This document shows positions 26,006 through 34,310 of a stretch of DNA of 41,814 nucleotides, in pieces. The notes beneath the pieces are model-generated. The model had not been told where the DNA came from, made no database searches, and saw only the letters and a list, made by a program, of their open reading frames with translations. The DNA comes from Pseudoalteromonas sp. P1-9 (GTDB lineage Bacteria; Pseudomonadota; Gammaproteobacteria; Enterobacterales; Alteromonadaceae). The stretch is taken from assembly GCF_001399975.1 (NCBI RefSeq), contig NZ_LKBD01000038.1, positions 1 to 41,814 of the forward strand, written 5' to 3'. Position 1 is the first letter of the stretch; each line of letters begins with the position of its first letter. Made by a program: the position numbers and the translations under genes.

Positions 26006-26320
26006 ATGGCAGCAAAAATCCGTCGTGATGACGAAGTAATCGTACTTGCAGGTAAAGACAAAGGTAAGCGCGGCAAAGTGCTTTCAGTTGTAACTGAATC
26101 TAGTCGAGTATTTGTTGAAGGCGTTAACTTAATCAAGAAGCACCAGAAGCCAGTTCCTCAGTTGAACCAGCCAGGCGGTATTGTTGAGAAAGAAGCGTCA
26201 GTAGACGTATCAAACGTAGCGATCTTTAACCAGGAAACTGGTAAAGCGGATCGTGTAGGTTTCAAGATTGAAGATGGTAAGAAAGTACGTATCTTCAAAT
26301 CTACCGGTAAAACTATCTAA
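26006..26320 (+). CDS. rplX: 50S ribosomal protein L24
   Basis: A 104-residue L24 with the KOW motif near the N-terminus (VIVLAGKDKGKRGKVLSV). It is one of the two initiators of 50S assembly, binding the 5' end of 23S rRNA. AAGGAG precedes the ATG, and the gene is 10 bases after rplN. Confidence 0.98.
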   Translation: MAAKIRRDDEVIVLAGKDKGKRGKVLSVVTESSRVFVEGVNLIKKHQKPVPQLNQPGGIVEKEASVDVSNVAIFNQETGKADRVGFKIEDGKKVRIFKSTGKTI

Positions 26321-26335
26321 TAGTCGGAGTATACG

Positions 26336-26875
26336 ATGGCGAAACTGCATGAAGTATATAAAGACAAAGTAGTAGCTGAACTAGTAAAAGAGTTCAACTA
26401 CAGCTCTGTCATGCAAGTCCCTCGAATTGAGAAAATCACCCTTAACATGGGTGTGGGCGAAGCCCTAGCGGACAAAAAGATTCTAGAGAACGCAGTAAGC
26501 GACCTAGAAGCTATCTCTGGTCAGAAGCCACTTATCACTAAAGCACGCAAATCAGTTGCTGGCTTTAAGATTCGTGAAGGCTATCCGATCGGTTGTAAAG
26601 TAACCCTACGCGGTGAGCGTATGTGGGATTTCCTAGAGCGTTTAGTCTCTATTGCGATGCCACGTATTCGTGACTTCCGCGGTGTTAGCGCAAAGTCTTT
26701 TGACGGTCGCGGTAACTATTCTATGGGCGTACGTGAGCAAATCATCTTCCCAGAAATCGATTATGATAAAGTAGACCGCGTTCGCGGTATGGATATCACA
26801 ATCACTACTTCTGCGAAAAGTGATGAGGAAGGCCGTGCGTTGTTAACAGCGTTTAACTTCCCATTCAAGAAATAA
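26336..26875 (+). CDS. rplE: 50S ribosomal protein L5
   Basis: A 179-residue L5, same length as in E. coli, with VPRIEKITLNMGVGEA and GFKIREGYPIGCKVTLRG. It carries 5S rRNA into the 50S subunit and touches P-site tRNA. In enteric bacteria the start of this gene holds the S8 repressor site for the spc operon; I did not fold this copy. Confidence 0.98.
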   Translation: MAKLHEVYKDKVVAELVKEFNYSSVMQVPRIEKITLNMGVGEALADKKILENAVSDLEAISGQKPLITKARKSVAGFKIREGYPIGCKVTLRGERMWDFLERLVSIAMPRIRDFRGVSAKSFDGRGNYSMGVREQIIFPEIDYDKVDRVRGMDITITTSAKSDEEGRALLTAFNFPFKK

Positions 26876-26885
26876 GGGTAGGGTT

Positions 26886-27191
26886 ATGGCAAAGAATTCA
26901 ATGAAAGCGCGCGAAGCAAAGCGCACTAAACTAGTTGCTCAGTACGCTGAAAAGCGCGCAGCACTAAAAGCAATCATCTCTGACGTAAACGCGTCTGAAG
27001 ATGATCGTTGGGACGCGGTATTAAAGCTTCAAAGCCTTCCGCGTGATTCAAGCCCTGCACGTCAACGTAATCGTTGTAACATCACGGGCCGCCCACATGG
27101 TTACCTTCGTAAGTTCGGCTTAAGCCGTATCAAATTACGCGAAGCTGCTATGCGCGGTGAAGTTCCTGGCCTTAAAAAGGCTTCTTGGTAA
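26886..27191 (+). CDS. rpsN: 30S ribosomal protein S14 (zinc-free form)
   Basis: A 101-residue S14 of the long type, with the C-terminal RNRCNITGRPHGYLRKFGLS and a single cysteine, so it lacks the CxxC zinc knuckles of the short form. It belongs to the head of the 30S subunit. Spacing to rplE is 10 bases. Confidence 0.98.
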   Translation: MAKNSMKAREAKRTKLVAQYAEKRAALKAIISDVNASEDDRWDAVLKLQSLPRDSSPARQRNRCNITGRPHGYLRKFGLSRIKLREAAMRGEVPGLKKASW

Positions 27192-27212
27192 TAGAATCAC
27201 GGGAGTAAGACA

Positions 27213-27605
27213 ATGAGCTTGCAAGATCCAATCGCGGATATGTTTACACGTGTTCGTAACGGCCAACAGGCTAAGAAGGTTTCAGTATCTATGCCTTCTT
27301 CAAAGCTAAAAATTGCCGTTGCAAAACTACTTAAAGAAGAAGGTTACATCACAGACTACGCAGTAGCTGGCGACGTTAAACCTGAGCTTTCTGTAGAATT
27401 AAAATATTTCGAAGGCAAAGCTGTAATCGAGTCTCTACAGCGCGTTAGCCGTCCTGGTCTACGTATCTACAAGAAACGTGGCGACTTACCAAAGGTAATG
27501 GGCGGTTTAGGCATTGCTATCGTTTCAACTTCTAAAGGCTTGATGACTGATCGTGCTGCACGTGGTGCTGGTATCGGTGGTGAAATCATCGGCTTTGTAG
27601 CTTAA
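27213..27605 (+). CDS. rpsH: 30S ribosomal protein S8
   Basis: A 130-residue S8 with MSLQDPIADMFTRVRNGQ at the start and GLMTDRAARGAGIGGE near the end. It binds the central domain of 16S rRNA, and in E. coli represses translation of the spc operon from within rplE mRNA. GGGAG lies upstream of the ATG. Confidence 0.98.
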   Translation: MSLQDPIADMFTRVRNGQQAKKVSVSMPSSKLKIAVAKLLKEEGYITDYAVAGDVKPELSVELKYFEGKAVIESLQRVSRPGLRIYKKRGDLPKVMGGLGIAIVSTSKGLMTDRAARGAGIGGEIIGFVA

Positions 27606-27618
27606 TCGGAGGGGAACT

Positions 27619-28152
27619 ATGTCTCGCGTAGCAAAGGCACCTATTAATGTTCCTGCCGGTGTAGAAGTTACACTAGCTGGTCAGGACATCAAAGTTAAAG
27701 GTAAAAGCGGTGAGTTAACTCGCACTATCAACGAAGCTGTTGAAGTAACGCTTGAAGAAAACGTAATCAAAACTCTTCCTCGTGAAGGTTTTGCTGACGG
27801 CTGGGCACAAGCGGGTACTGCTCGTGCACTAATCAACAACATGGTTGTTGGTGCAGGCGAAGGTTACGAGAAAAAACTTCAGCTAGTTGGTGTTGGTTAC
27901 CGTGCAGCAGCTAAGGGTAAAGTATTAGACTTAACTCTTGGTTTCTCACACCCTGTGAACTTCCCAGTTCCAGAAGGTATCACTGTTGAAACACCTAGCC
28001 AAACTGAAATTGTGGTTAAAGGCGCAGATAAGCAGTTAGTTGGCCAAGTTGCTGCTAACATTCGCGCATACCGTGAGCCAGAGCCGTATAAAGGTAAAGG
28101 TGTACGTTATGCTGATGAACACGTGCGTCGCAAAGAAGCCAAGAAGAAGTAA
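27619..28152 (+). CDS. rplF: 50S ribosomal protein L6
   Basis: A 177-residue L6, same length as in E. coli. SRVAKAPINVPAGVEV and the C-terminal signature EPYKGKGVRYADEHVRRKEAK are clear. It sits near the factor-binding region of the 50S subunit. GGAGGGGA precedes the ATG. Confidence 0.98.
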   Translation: MSRVAKAPINVPAGVEVTLAGQDIKVKGKSGELTRTINEAVEVTLEENVIKTLPREGFADGWAQAGTARALINNMVVGAGEGYEKKLQLVGVGYRAAAKGKVLDLTLGFSHPVNFPVPEGITVETPSQTEIVVKGADKQLVGQVAANIRAYREPEPYKGKGVRYADEHVRRKEAKKK

Positions 28153-28161
28153 GGTAGAACG

Positions 28162-28512
28162 ATGGATAAGAAAACAGCTCGTCTACGTCGTGCGAAACGC
28201 ACTCGTAGAAACTTTATTGAACAAGGCGCAACCCGCCTAGTTATCCACCGCACTCCACGTCATATTTACGCGCAAGTTGTAAATCCTGAGGGTGTTGTGG
28301 TAGCTGCTGCTTCTACTGTAGAAAAAGCGATTAGTGGTTCAATCGAAGGCACTAGCAATGTTGCAGCTGCGCAAGCAGTTGGTAAAGCAGTTGCTGAACG
28401 TGCAGTTGAGAAAGGTATCGCTAAATTATCTTTTGATCGCAGTGGTTTTAAATATCACGGCCGTGTTAAGGCGCTTGCTGATGCAGCGCGTGAAGCCGGT
28501 TTACAATTCTAG
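28162..28512 (+). CDS. rplR: 50S ribosomal protein L18
   Basis: A 116-residue L18 with a basic N-terminus (DKKTARLRRAKRTRRN) and the C-terminal FDRSGFKYHGRVKALADAAREAGL. It binds 5S rRNA together with L5. It lies 9 bases after rplF. Confidence 0.98.
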   Translation: MDKKTARLRRAKRTRRNFIEQGATRLVIHRTPRHIYAQVVNPEGVVVAAASTVEKAISGSIEGTSNVAAAQAVGKAVAERAVEKGIAKLSFDRSGFKYHGRVKALADAAREAGLQF

Positions 28513-28521
28513 GAGCAGAGA

Positions 28522-29022
28522 ATGGCTAACGTAGAAGTAAAGCAACCTGAATTAGCTGAAAAGCTAGTTGCAGTAAACCGCGTGTCAAAAGTAGTTAAAG
28601 GTGGTCGTATCTTTAGCTTCACTGCACTAACAGTTGTTGGTGACGGCGCAGGTAAAGTAGGTTTTGGTTACGGTAAAGCACGTGAAGTTCCTGCTGCTAT
28701 TCAAAAAGCAATGGAAAAAGCACGTCGTAACATGGTAAACGTAGAATTAAACGGAAACACGTTACAGCACCCAATCAAGGGTCGTCACGCTGGTTCTAAA
28801 GTATATATGCAGCCAGCTGCTGAAGGTACAGGTATCATCGCCGGTGGTGCGATGCGTGCAGTACTAGAAGTTGTAGGTGTACATAACGTACTTTCTAAAG
28901 CATATGGTTCTACTAACCCAATCAACGTTGTACGCGCAACAATTAAAGCTCTAGACAACATGAAGTCGCCTGAGTCAGTTGCTGCTAAACGTGGTTTAAG
29001 CGTTGATAACATCCTGGGGTAA
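28522..29022 (+). CDS. rpsE: 30S ribosomal protein S5
   Basis: A 166-residue S5 (E. coli 167). The conserved loop NRVSKVVKGGRIFSFTAL near residues 20-37 is where spectinomycin-resistance changes occur in other bacteria, and it looks wild type here. It contributes to decoding accuracy. GGAGCAGAG lies upstream. Confidence 0.98.
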   Translation: MANVEVKQPELAEKLVAVNRVSKVVKGGRIFSFTALTVVGDGAGKVGFGYGKAREVPAAIQKAMEKARRNMVNVELNGNTLQHPIKGRHAGSKVYMQPAAEGTGIIAGGAMRAVLEVVGVHNVLSKAYGSTNPINVVRATIKALDNMKSPESVAAKRGLSVDNILG

Positions 29023-29028
29023 GACACG

Positions 29029-29208
29029 ATGGCAAATACAGTAAAAGTAACTCAAGTAAAGAGCTCTATCGGTCGTTTACCGAAGCATAAAGCAACTTTA
29101 CGTGGTCTTGGTTTACGTCGTATCAACCACACAGTGGAGTTAGAAGATACTCCTTGTGTACGTGGTATGATCAACCAAGTGTCTTACATGGTTAAGGTTG
29201 AGGGTTAA
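29029..29208 (+). CDS. rpmD: 50S ribosomal protein L30
   Basis: A 59-residue L30, same length as in E. coli: MANTVKVTQVKSSIGRLPKH, then TLRGLGLRRINHTVELEDTP and VSYMVKVEG at the end. It starts 6 bases after rpsE and ends 4 bases before rplO, as expected for a tightly packed operon. Confidence 0.97.
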   Translation: MANTVKVTQVKSSIGRLPKHKATLRGLGLRRINHTVELEDTPCVRGMINQVSYMVKVEG

Positions 29209-29212
29209 TTCG

Positions 29213-29647
29213 ATGCAATTGAATACACTTTCTCCAGCAGTAGGTGCAAAGAAGCCTGGTAAGCGTGTTGGTCGTGGTATCGGTTCTGGTCTTGGTAAGA
29301 CTGGTGGTCGTGGTCACAAAGGTCAAAAATCTCGCTCAGGCGGTAAAGTACGCGTTGGTTTTGAAGGCGGTCAAATGCCTATGCAACGTCGTCTACCTAA
29401 GTTCGGTTTCACTTCACGCAAATCACTAGTATCTGCAGAAGTAAACCTGTTCGAAATCGCTAAAGTTGAAGGCGATGTGGTAGAACTAAGCACACTACAA
29501 GCAGCTGGTATTGTTAAAAAGAACATTCAGTTCGTTAAAGTAGTTAAATCTGGCGAAGTTTCTCGCGCGGTTACCGTTAAAGGTCTTAAAGTGACTAAAG
29601 GTGCTCGTGAAGCGATTGAAGCTGCCGGAGGCAAGATAGAAGAATAA
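29213..29647 (+). CDS. rplO: 50S ribosomal protein L15
   Basis: A 144-residue L15, exactly the E. coli length when started at ATG 29213 (MQLNTLSPAVGAKKPGKRVG). A longer in-frame start at 29198 would overlap rpmD and is rejected. The glycine-rich GRGIGSGLGKTGGRGHKGQ extension threads into 23S rRNA. Confidence 0.97.
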   Translation: MQLNTLSPAVGAKKPGKRVGRGIGSGLGKTGGRGHKGQKSRSGGKVRVGFEGGQMPMQRRLPKFGFTSRKSLVSAEVNLFEIAKVEGDVVELSTLQAAGIVKKNIQFVKVVKSGEVSRAVTVKGLKVTKGAREAIEAAGGKIEE

Positions 29648-29659
29648 TAAGGAAGTACT

Positions 29660-30988
29660 ATGGCTAAACCAGGTCTAGATATGCAAAGTGCACAAAGCGG
29701 CTTAGCGGAGCTGAAGCGCCGATTACTATTTGTATTGGGTGCTATCATTATTTACCGTTTAGGCTCGTTCGTGCCGATCCCTGGTATTGACGCCGCAGTA
29801 TTGGCCCAGTTCTTCGAGCAACAAAAGGGCACCATTGTTGAGATGTTCAACATGTTCAGTGGTGGTGCACTTGAGCGTGCATCGGTGTTGGCGTTAGGTA
29901 TTATGCCTTACATCACCGCTTCAATTATCATGCAGTTGATGACACATATGCATCCAACTTACATGGAACTGAAGAAAGAAGGTGAGCAAGGTCGTAAGAA
30001 GATCAGCCAACACACTCGTTATGCAACGCTCGTGCTAGCTACATTCCAATCTATTGGTATTGCAACTAGTTTACCAAATATGATGTCAGGCCTAGTGGTT
30101 AACCCTGGTCTTGCGTTCTATTTCACTGCTGTAGTGAGCTTGGTAACTGGTACAATGTTCCTAATGTGGTTGGGTGAGCAAATTACAGAGCGCGGTATCG
30201 GTAACGGTATCTCAGTTCTAATTTTTGTGGGTATTGTAGCTAACTTGCCGTCTGCTATTGGTTCGACTGCCGAAATGGCGCGCCAAGGTGATTTACAACC
30301 GTTAGTACTACTATTGATTGCGGTAATTGTTTTTGCTGTAACTTATTTGGTAGTGTTCTTTGAGCGTGGGCAACGTCGCATCGTTGTTAACTACGCTAAA
30401 CGTCAGCAAGGCCGTCAGGTATTTGCAGCGCAAAGTTCACACTTACCATTGAAAGTTAATATGGCAGGGGTTATTCCACCAATCTTTGCTAGTAGTATTA
30501 TTCTGTTCCCTGGTACAATTGCGAGCTGGTTCGGTCAAGGTGAAGGCCCGGTTGCTGATACATTACAAACTATCTCTTTAGCATTGTCTCCTGGACAGCC
30601 GCTATATGCGATGGTGTTAGCAGCTGCAATCATCTTTTTCTGCTTCTTTTACACTGCGTTGGTATTTAACCCGCGTGAAACAGCAGACAACCTGAAAAAA
30701 TCAGGGGCATTTATCCCAGGCATTCGCCCAGGTGAGCAGACATCTAAATACATTGATAAAGTAATGACACGCCTAACTTTAGCTGGCGCTTTGTACATTA
30801 CCTTTATTTGTCTAGTGCCCGAGTTCATGACAATGGCATGGCAAACGCCATTCTATTTCGGCGGTACATCAATTTTGATTATCGTTGTTGTTATCATGGA
30901 CTTTATGGCACAAGTACAAACGCATCTGATGTCTCATCAGTATGAGTCTGTGCTGAAAAAAGCAAACCTTAAAGGCTATGGCCGATAA
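29660..30988 (+). CDS. secY: Preprotein translocase subunit SecY
   Basis: A 442-residue protein with ten expected membrane helices, the channel of the Sec translocon together with SecE and SecG. MPYITASIIMQLMTHMHPTY and GIGNGISVLIFVGIVANLP are family signatures. The cytoplasmic loop holds FFERGQRRIVVNYAKRQQGR, which contacts ribosomes and SecA. AAGGAAG precedes the ATG. Confidence 0.98.
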   Translation: MAKPGLDMQSAQSGLAELKRRLLFVLGAIIIYRLGSFVPIPGIDAAVLAQFFEQQKGTIVEMFNMFSGGALERASVLALGIMPYITASIIMQLMTHMHPTYMELKKEGEQGRKKISQHTRYATLVLATFQSIGIATSLPNMMSGLVVNPGLAFYFTAVVSLVTGTMFLMWLGEQITERGIGNGISVLIFVGIVANLPSAIGSTAEMARQGDLQPLVLLLIAVIVFAVTYLVVFFERGQRRIVVNYAKRQQGRQVFAAQSSHLPLKVNMAGVIPPIFASSIILFPGTIASWFGQGEGPVADTLQTISLALSPGQPLYAMVLAAAIIFFCFFYTALVFNPRETADNLKKSGAFIPGIRPGEQTSKYIDKVMTRLTLAGALYITFICLVPEFMTMAWQTPFYFGGTSILIIVVVIMDFMAQVQTHLMSHQYESVLKKANLKGYGR

Positions 30989-31011
30989 GGCTTTGACTAC
31001 GGAGTTAAGTT

Positions 31012-31125
31012 ATGAAAGTACGTGCTTCCGTTAAGAAAATTTGCCGTAGCTGTAAAGTTATTAAACGTGCAGGTGTTGTACGTGTAATTTGCAGCGACCC
31101 TAAGCATAAGCAAAGGCAAGGCTAA
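31012..31125 (+). CDS. rpmJ: 50S ribosomal protein L36 (zinc-binding form)
   Basis: A 37-residue L36, the smallest ribosomal protein: MKVRASVKKICRSCKVIK, then VRVICSDPKHKQRQG. Cys11, Cys14, Cys27 and His32 form the zinc site, so this is the zinc-dependent paralogue. A zinc-free copy may exist elsewhere. CGGAG lies before the ATG. Last gene of the spc operon. Confidence 0.97.
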   Translation: MKVRASVKKICRSCKVIKRAGVVRVICSDPKHKQRQG

Positions 31126-31135
31126 TTAAGTCATG

Positions 31136-31163
31136 CAGGCTGAGCGTAAGCTCGGCCTGTTTC
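31136..31163 (+). terminator. Hairpin after rpmJ, partial spc terminator
   Basis: CAGGCTGAGC (31136-31145) pairs over its full 10 bases with GCTCGGCCTG (31150-31159) around a GTAA tetraloop, one pair being T-G. Only TTTC follows, so read-through into the alpha operon is likely. Confidence 0.7.
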
Positions 31164-31179
31164 ATTGGTAGAAATCTGA

Positions 31180-31262
31180 TATCGGTTGGGTATCCTATAC
31201 GGGCTTTCCAACAGGATGATAATCAGATTCATTTATAGGAGATATGTTAGTGGCCCGTATCG
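31180..31262 (+). promoter_or_regulatory. Alpha operon leader, S4-binding translational control element
   Basis: The segment GGGTATCCTATACGGGCTTT (31188-31207) followed by CCAACAGGATGATAATCAG and the AGGAGA before the GTG start resembles the E. coli alpha operon leader, a pseudoknot bound by S4 that traps the 30S subunit and represses rpsM, rpsK, rpsD and rplQ. Recognition is from memory of the E. coli leader; a covariance search was not possible. Confidence 0.7.
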
Positions 31263-31606
31263 CAGGCATTAACGTTCCTGACCATAAGCATGCTGTTATC
31301 GCTTTAACAAGCATCTATGGTGTAGGTAAGACTCGCTCTAAGGCTATCTTAGCAGCGACTGGTATCGCCGAGACCACAAAAATCGGTGAACTAAATGATG
31401 AAGTTCTTGACCAATTACGTGAAGAAGTTGGTAAGTACACTGTTGAAGGTGATCTTCGTCGTGAAGTTACTCTAAATATCAAGCGTCTTATGGACCTTGG
31501 TTGTTTCCGTGGCCTACGTCACCGTCGTTCGCTTCCACTACGTGGTCAGCGTACTAAGACTAACGCGCGTACTCGTAAGGGTCCTCGCAAGCCTATCAAG
31601 AAATAA
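31250..31606 (+). CDS. rpsM: 30S ribosomal protein S13
   Basis: A 118-residue S13, exactly the E. coli length when started at GTG 31250 (then ARIAGINVPDHKHAV). AGGAGA at 31237-31242 is 7 bases upstream of the GTG and nearly touches the ATG at 31244, so the GTG is preferred; the E. coli gene also uses GTG. S13 forms subunit bridges and contacts P-site tRNA with its basic tail (GPRKPIKK). Confidence 0.95.
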   Translation: MARIAGINVPDHKHAVIALTSIYGVGKTRSKAILAATGIAETTKIGELNDEVLDQLREEVGKYTVEGDLRREVTLNIKRLMDLGCFRGLRHRRSLPLRGQRTKTNARTRKGPRKPIKK

Positions 31607-31619
31607 GGTGGGGTAAGTT

Positions 31620-32006
31620 ATGGCTAAAGCACCAATCCGTCGTAAGAAGGTTAAAAAGCAAGTTGCTGATGGTATGGCTCATGTTCATGCTTCTTTCAAC
31701 AACACTATTGTTACTATTACAGACCGTCAAGGTAATGCGTTATCTTGGGCAACTGCAGGTGGTTCAGGTTTCCGTGGTTCACGTAAATCTACGCCATTCG
31801 CTGCACAGGTTGCTGCTGAGCGTGCAGGTACTGCTGCTCAGGAATATGGTTTAAAGAACCTAGAAGTATTCATCAAGGGCCCAGGTCCAGGTCGTGAATC
31901 TTCAGTTCGTGCATTAAATGCACTAGGTTACCGTATTACAAACATTACTGACGTGACGCCAATTCCACACAATGGTTGTCGTCCACCGAAGAAACGTCGC
32001 GTATAA
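31620..32006 (+). CDS. rpsK: 30S ribosomal protein S11
   Basis: A 128-residue S11 (E. coli 129) with AHVHASFNNTIVTITDRQGN near the start and TPIPHNGCRPPKKRRV at the end. It forms the 30S platform near the E site. It lies 13 bases after rpsM. Confidence 0.98.
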   Translation: MAKAPIRRKKVKKQVADGMAHVHASFNNTIVTITDRQGNALSWATAGGSGFRGSRKSTPFAAQVAAERAGTAAQEYGLKNLEVFIKGPGPGRESSVRALNALGYRITNITDVTPIPHNGCRPPKKRRV

Positions 32007-32027
32007 CAATAGGTTAGGAGAAATAAC

Positions 32028-32648
32028 ATGGCAAGATATTTGGGCCCTAAGCTCAAGCTAAGTCGTCGTGAAGGTACTGACCTGTTCCTTAAGAGCGGCG
32101 TTAGAGCAATCGACTCTAAATGTAAGCTTGAAACAGCACCAGGTCAACACGGCGCTCGTAAAGGTCGCCTATCTGACTACGGTTTACAATTACGTGAAAA
32201 GCAAAAAGTTCGTCGTATCTACGGTGTACTAGAAAAGCAATTCCGTAACTACTATAAAGAAGCTGCTCGTCTTAAAGGCAACACAGGTGAAAACCTACTT
32301 CAGCTTCTAGAACAACGTTTAGACAATGTAGTTTACCGCATGGGTTTCGCTAGCACACGTGCTGAAGCTCGTCAGCTAGTAAGCCACAAAGCAATCGTTG
32401 TTAATGGTCAAGTTGTAAACATTCCTTCATTCACAGTTTCAGCTGAAGATGTAGTTGAAATCCGTGAGAAGGCTAAGAAGCAAGCTCGTATTACTGCAGC
32501 TGTAGAACTAGCTGAGCAACGCGAGAAGCCAACTTGGGTTGAAGTAGACACTAAGAAGCTAGAAGGTACATTTAAGCGTTTACCTGAGCGTTCTGATCTG
32601 TCTGCAGAAATTAATGAACAGCTAATCGTCGAACTTTACTCGAAGTAA
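32028..32648 (+). CDS. rpsD: 30S ribosomal protein S4
   Basis: A 206-residue S4, same length as in E. coli. RYLGPKLKLSRREGTDLFLK starts the protein, and the S4 RNA-binding domain (QRLDNVVYRMGFASTRAEAR) follows in the middle. It nucleates 30S assembly and is the expected repressor of the alpha operon through the leader at 31180-31262. AGGAGAAA precedes the ATG. Confidence 0.98.
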   Translation: MARYLGPKLKLSRREGTDLFLKSGVRAIDSKCKLETAPGQHGARKGRLSDYGLQLREKQKVRRIYGVLEKQFRNYYKEAARLKGNTGENLLQLLEQRLDNVVYRMGFASTRAEARQLVSHKAIVVNGQVVNIPSFTVSAEDVVEIREKAKKQARITAAVELAEQREKPTWVEVDTKKLEGTFKRLPERSDLSAEINEQLIVELYSK

Positions 32649-32673
32649 AGTTAAAAGATAAGAGAGGATACAC

Positions 32674-33660
32674 ATGCAGGGTTCTGTTACCGAATTCCTA
32701 AAGCCAAAATTAGTCGATATCGACGCTGTAAGTACATCGCGTTCTAAAGTTATTTTAGAGCCGCTAGAGCGTGGCTTTGGTCACACTTTAGGTAATGCAC
32801 TTCGTCGTATTTTACTTTCATCAATGCCAGGTTGTGCAGTGACTGAAGTTGAAATCGACGGCGTACTACACGAATACAGTGCGAAGGAAGGTGTTCAAGA
32901 AGACATCATCGAAATTCTACTAAACCTTAAAGGTTTAGCAGTTTCTTTACACGAGAAAGATGAAGTATTTCTAACGCTGACTAAATCAGGCGTTGGCCCT
33001 GTAACCGCTGCTGATATTCAACACGATGATAGTGTTGAAATTGCTAACCCAGATCACGTGATTTGTCACCTGACAACTGATAGCAGTGAAATCAGTATGC
33101 GTATTCGCGTTCAACGTGGCCGTGGCTACGTTCCAGCGTCGAGCCGTATTTCCTCTGAAGACGATGAGCGCCCAATCGGTCGTTTGTTGCTAGATGCATC
33201 ATTTAGCCCGGTTGAGCGTATTGCGTACTCGGTTGAATCAGCACGTGTTGAGCAACGTACAGATTTAGATAAGCTTATTATCGATATGGAAACAAATGGT
33301 ACGATTGATCCTGAAGAGGCAATCCGTCGTGCATCTACTATTCTAGCTGAGCAATTAGACGCATTCGTAGATTTACGCGATGTGGCTGAGCCAGAAGAGA
33401 AGGAAGAGAAGCCGGAGTTTGATCCGATTCTACTTCGTCCAGTTGATGATTTAGAGCTTACTGTACGTTCTGCGAACTGTCTGAAAGCCGAGCAAATTCA
33501 ATATATCGGTGATCTTGTTCAGCGTACTGAAGTTGAGCTTCTTAAAACACCAAACCTTGGTAAGAAGTCACTTACAGAAATTAAAGACGTGCTTGCATCA
33601 CGTGGTCTATCTCTAGGTATGCGCCTAGAAAACTGGCCGCCAGCAAGCTTAGCTGAATAA
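32674..33660 (+). CDS. rpoA: RNA polymerase subunit alpha
   Basis: A 328-residue alpha subunit (E. coli 329). The N-terminal dimerisation domain (1-235) has LEPLERGFGHTLGNALRRIL. A linker with repeated Glu (EPEEKEEKPEFD) leads to the C-terminal domain (about 248-328), where LTVRSANCLKAEQIQYI contains the Arg that contacts UP elements. AGAGGA precedes the ATG, 25 bases after rpsD. Confidence 0.98.
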   Translation: MQGSVTEFLKPKLVDIDAVSTSRSKVILEPLERGFGHTLGNALRRILLSSMPGCAVTEVEIDGVLHEYSAKEGVQEDIIEILLNLKGLAVSLHEKDEVFLTLTKSGVGPVTAADIQHDDSVEIANPDHVICHLTTDSSEISMRIRVQRGRGYVPASSRISSEDDERPIGRLLLDASFSPVERIAYSVESARVEQRTDLDKLIIDMETNGTIDPEEAIRRASTILAEQLDAFVDLRDVAEPEEKEEKPEFDPILLRPVDDLELTVRSANCLKAEQIQYIGDLVQRTEVELLKTPNLGKKSLTEIKDVLASRGLSLGMRLENWPPASLAE

Positions 33661-33692
33661 TCAACGATAAGTTTAGTTAGAAGGATAGGGTC

Positions 33693-34091
33693 ATGCGCCA
33701 TCGTAAGAGTGGTCGTCAATTAAACCGTAACAGCAGTCATCGTAAAGCGATGTTCAGCAACATGGCAAGTTCTTTGGTGAAGCACGAAATCATCAAAACT
33801 ACTGTGCCAAAAGCGAAAGAGTTACGTCGTGTAATTGAACCTTTAATCACACTGGCTAAGACTGATAGCGTTGCAAACCGTCGTTTAGCGTTTGCTCGCA
33901 CGCGTGATAAAGAAGTAGTTGGTAAATTGTTCACTGAGATTGGTCCTCGTTTCGCGGATCGTCCAGGTGGTTACACTCGTATTCTTAAGTGTGGCTTCCG
34001 TGCAGGTGACAACGCGCCAATGGCTTACATTGAACTACTAGATCGCCCAGCGACTGAAGAAGTTCAAGAAGACGCGCAGTCTGCAGAGTAA
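33693..34091 (+). CDS. rplQ: 50S ribosomal protein L17
   Basis: A 132-residue L17. MRHRKSGRQLNRNSSHRKAM and GDNAPMAYIELL are diagnostic. It ends in an acidic tail (EEVQEDAQSAE). Last gene of the alpha operon, 32 bases after rpoA, with AGAAGGATAGG before the ATG and a strong terminator after the stop. Confidence 0.98.
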   Translation: MRHRKSGRQLNRNSSHRKAMFSNMASSLVKHEIIKTTVPKAKELRRVIEPLITLAKTDSVANRRLAFARTRDKEVVGKLFTEIGPRFADRPGGYTRILKCGFRAGDNAPMAYIELLDRPATEEVQEDAQSAE

Positions 34092-34104
34092 GATTTAAAG
34101 AATT

Positions 34105-34134
34105 AAAAAGCCGAGCAATTGCTCGGCTTTTTTA
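34105..34134 (+). terminator. Terminator of the alpha operon
   Basis: AAAGCCGAGCAA pairs perfectly with TTGCTCGGCTTT and is followed by further T, 14 bases after the rplQ stop. Confidence 0.95.
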
Positions 34135-34248
34135 CGTCTAAAATTTAACAATTCAACTTTCTATTACGTTACCGCTATGTATGCTGTTTTAGCACTTTCA
34201 CACGATCAGGCAAGCAAAGCTTACTACTCTAATTTAGCTGTTTAGAGC

Positions 34249-34290
34249 TTGAGAAATTAATTCCGCATCCGTATAATCCGCGCCTCTTCT
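34249..34290 (+). promoter_or_regulatory. Promoter of the outer-membrane barrel gene
   Basis: TTGAGA at 34249-34254, a 17-base spacer and a perfect TATAAT at 34272-34277, followed by CCGCGCC. The start would be near 34284, about 25 bases before the coding region. Confidence 0.75.
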
Positions 34291-34310
34291 CAATGTTTCA
34301 ATGGATTATG

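Noticed and set aside
31244..31249. ATG start for S13 at 31244
   Set aside because: The AGGAGA is too close; GTG at 31250 gives correct spacing, the E. coli length and the E. coli start codon.
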